Assembly (NCBI GenBank): GCA_021787175.1
Contig: JAJYMF010000161.1
Location: forward strand, 1 to 6,127
DNA: 6,127 nt
Reading direction: 5' to 3'
DNA from: Pseudomonadota bacterium
GTDB lineage: Bacteria > Pseudomonadota > Gammaproteobacteria > Xanthomonadales > Rhodanobacteraceae
Shown: piece after piece, positions 5,469 to 6,127 of the stretch
Layout: every line of letters begins with the position of its first letter
Numbering within the stretch: the stretch's first letter is position 1
The notes under the pieces: generated by a model
Databases searched by the model: none
What the model saw: only the letters and a program-made list of their open reading frames with translations
Told to the model about the DNA's origin: nothing
Made by a program: the position numbers and the translations under genes

Positions 5469-5503
5469 CCGGCTGCCCATTCCCGGCTGCCGGCTGCCCA
5501 CTC
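5469..5503. repeat. Heptamer-based repeat at the ahcY 3' end and ahcY-metF spacer
   Basis: On the plus strand CCGGCTGCCCATTC (5469-5482) is followed by CCGGCTG (5483-5489) and CCGGCTGCCCACTC (5490-5503), that is, five 7-base units. The last unit runs into the ahcY stop codon. Together with 5359-5394 this puts heptamer arrays on both sides of the metF start, about 75 bases apart. The 79-base spacer shows no terminator and no separate promoter. Confidence 0.75.
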
Positions 5504-6127
5504 AGTACCGATAATGCTCGGGCTTGTACGGCCCCTCGACCGGCACGCCGAGATAGTCCGCCTGCTCGGCGGTGAGCGTGGTCAGCTTGACGCCGATCTT
5601 CTCCAGATGCAGGCGCGCGACTTCCTCGTCGAGTCTCTTGGGCAGGATGTAGACCTTCGCCTCGTAGCAATCCCTGTTCGCCCACAGATCGATCTGCGCC
5701 AGCGTCTGGTTGGAGAACGAGTTGGACATCACGAAGCTGGGGTGGCCGGTGGCGCAACCCAGGTTGACCAGGCGGCCCTCGGCCAGCAGGAAGATCGAGT
5801 TGCCCTTGGCAAACGTGTACTTGTCCACCTGCGGCTTGATGTTGAGCCGGGTGGCGCCGGAGCCGTTGAGCCGGTCGACCTGGATCTCGTTGTCGAAGTG
5901 GCCGATGTTGCAGACGATCGCCTGGTCCTTCATCGCCTGCAGGTGCTCCAGCGTCAGCACGTCCTTGTTGCCGGTGGTGGTGACGTAGATGTCGCCGCGG
6001 CCCAGCGTGCTCTCGACGGTGTTGACCTCGAAGCCCTCCATCGCCGCCTGCAGCGCGTTGATCGGATCGATCTCGGTGACCACCACGCGCGAACCGTAGG
6101 CGCGCAGCGAATGCGCGCAACCCTTGC
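5502..6127 (-). CDS. ahcY: Adenosylhomocysteinase, C-terminal part (5' end outside window)
   Basis: About 208 codons are visible from the right edge to TGA (5504-5502). The protein hydrolyses S-adenosylhomocysteine to adenosine and homocysteine with bound NAD, in the cytosol, relieving product inhibition of methyltransferases. The visible part begins KGCAHSLRAYG, inside the NAD-binding fold just after the glycine-rich loop. It continues with VVVTEIDPINALQAAMEGF (the acidic residue after the beta strand contacts NAD ribose), YVTTTGNKDV, CNIGHFDNEI, LLAEGRLVNLGCATGHPSFVMSNSF split over the family block, and the hallmark C-terminus KPEHYRY. A GTG at 6086 could look like a start, but the conserved sequence continues upstream of it, so the gene is truncated only by the window. 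The S-adenosylhomocysteine riboswitch often found before ahcY would lie outside this window. Confidence 0.96.
   Translation of the reverse strand, partial: KGCAHSLRAYGSRVVVTEIDPINALQAAMEGFEVNTVESTLGRGDIYVTTTGNKDVLTLEHLQAMKDQAIVCNIGHFDNEIQVDRLNGSGATRLNIKPQVDKYTFAKGNSIFLLAEGRLVNLGCATGHPSFVMSNSFSNQTLAQIDLWANRDCYEAKVYILPKRLDEEVARLHLEKIGVKLTTLTAEQADYLGVPVEGPYKPEHYRY

Noticed and set aside
5423..5501. Riboswitch (S-adenosylhomocysteine or S-adenosylmethionine type) in the ahcY-metF spacer.
   Set aside because: The 79 bases are largely heptamer repeat and too short for those folds. A riboswitch before ahcY would lie beyond the right edge.
4601..5575. Long plus-strand open frame of 324 codons opposite metF.
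   Set aside because: It is rich in Arg, Ala, His and Asp without any recognisable domain, and the opposite strand encodes an unmistakable MetF. It is a high-GC shadow.
35..6118. The 14-mer CAGCGAATGCGCGC occurs near both window ends (35-48 and 6105-6118), like a long direct repeat or att pair.
   Set aside because: Both copies lie inside coding sequence, are GC-rich, and share nothing beyond the 14 bases; the second is the AhcY HSLRAY region. Chance is the simplest explanation.

Overview
The window is a piece of a GC-rich proteobacterial chromosome. It holds ordinary housekeeping and regulatory genes separated by unusually repeat-rich, hairpin-rich intergenic DNA. The close match of IlvE to the E. 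coli type, the ahcY-metF order, the style of the two-component pair and the short GC-rich intergenic repeats suggest a gammaproteobacterium of the Xanthomonadales/Nevskiales kind. That placement is inference from gene style, not from a marker gene.

Layout, left to right. Positions 1-213 are the 3' end of an unrecognised plus-strand gene. Positions 214-697 are non-coding. They hold a mosaic of inverted repeats (243-427), a run of CTTAA-type half-sites that looks like an operator for an OmpR/PmrA-type response regulator (423-461), a structured stretch ending in a convincing intrinsic terminator (about 485-599, candidate small RNA or attenuated leader), and a -10-like box before the next gene. 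A two-component operon follows on the plus strand: an OmpR/PhoB-family response regulator (698-1387) overlapping by 20 bases a membrane histidine kinase (1368-2681) with an unrecognised periplasmic sensor domain.

From 2691 onward all genes are on the minus strand. The branched-chain aminotransferase ilvE (2691-3614) converges on the kinase gene with a 9-base gap. Next is a 330-base spacer of mobile-type intergenic repeats (three copies of one repeat plus a separate long stem-loop). Then come a small secreted cysteine-containing protein (3945-4508), metF (4544-5422) and the C-terminal half of ahcY (5502 to the right edge). In transcription order ahcY, metF and the small secreted protein are closely spaced and may be one unit. 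AhcY removes S-adenosylhomocysteine to give homocysteine, and MetF makes the methyl-folate that remethylates homocysteine, so the first two genes serve one methyl cycle.

No defence system, mobile enzyme, CRISPR array or biosynthetic cluster is visible. The points most worth a second look are the operator/small-RNA/terminator arrangement ahead of the two-component operon, and a heptamer tandem repeat that lies inside the start of metF and is translated as a low-complexity N-terminus.
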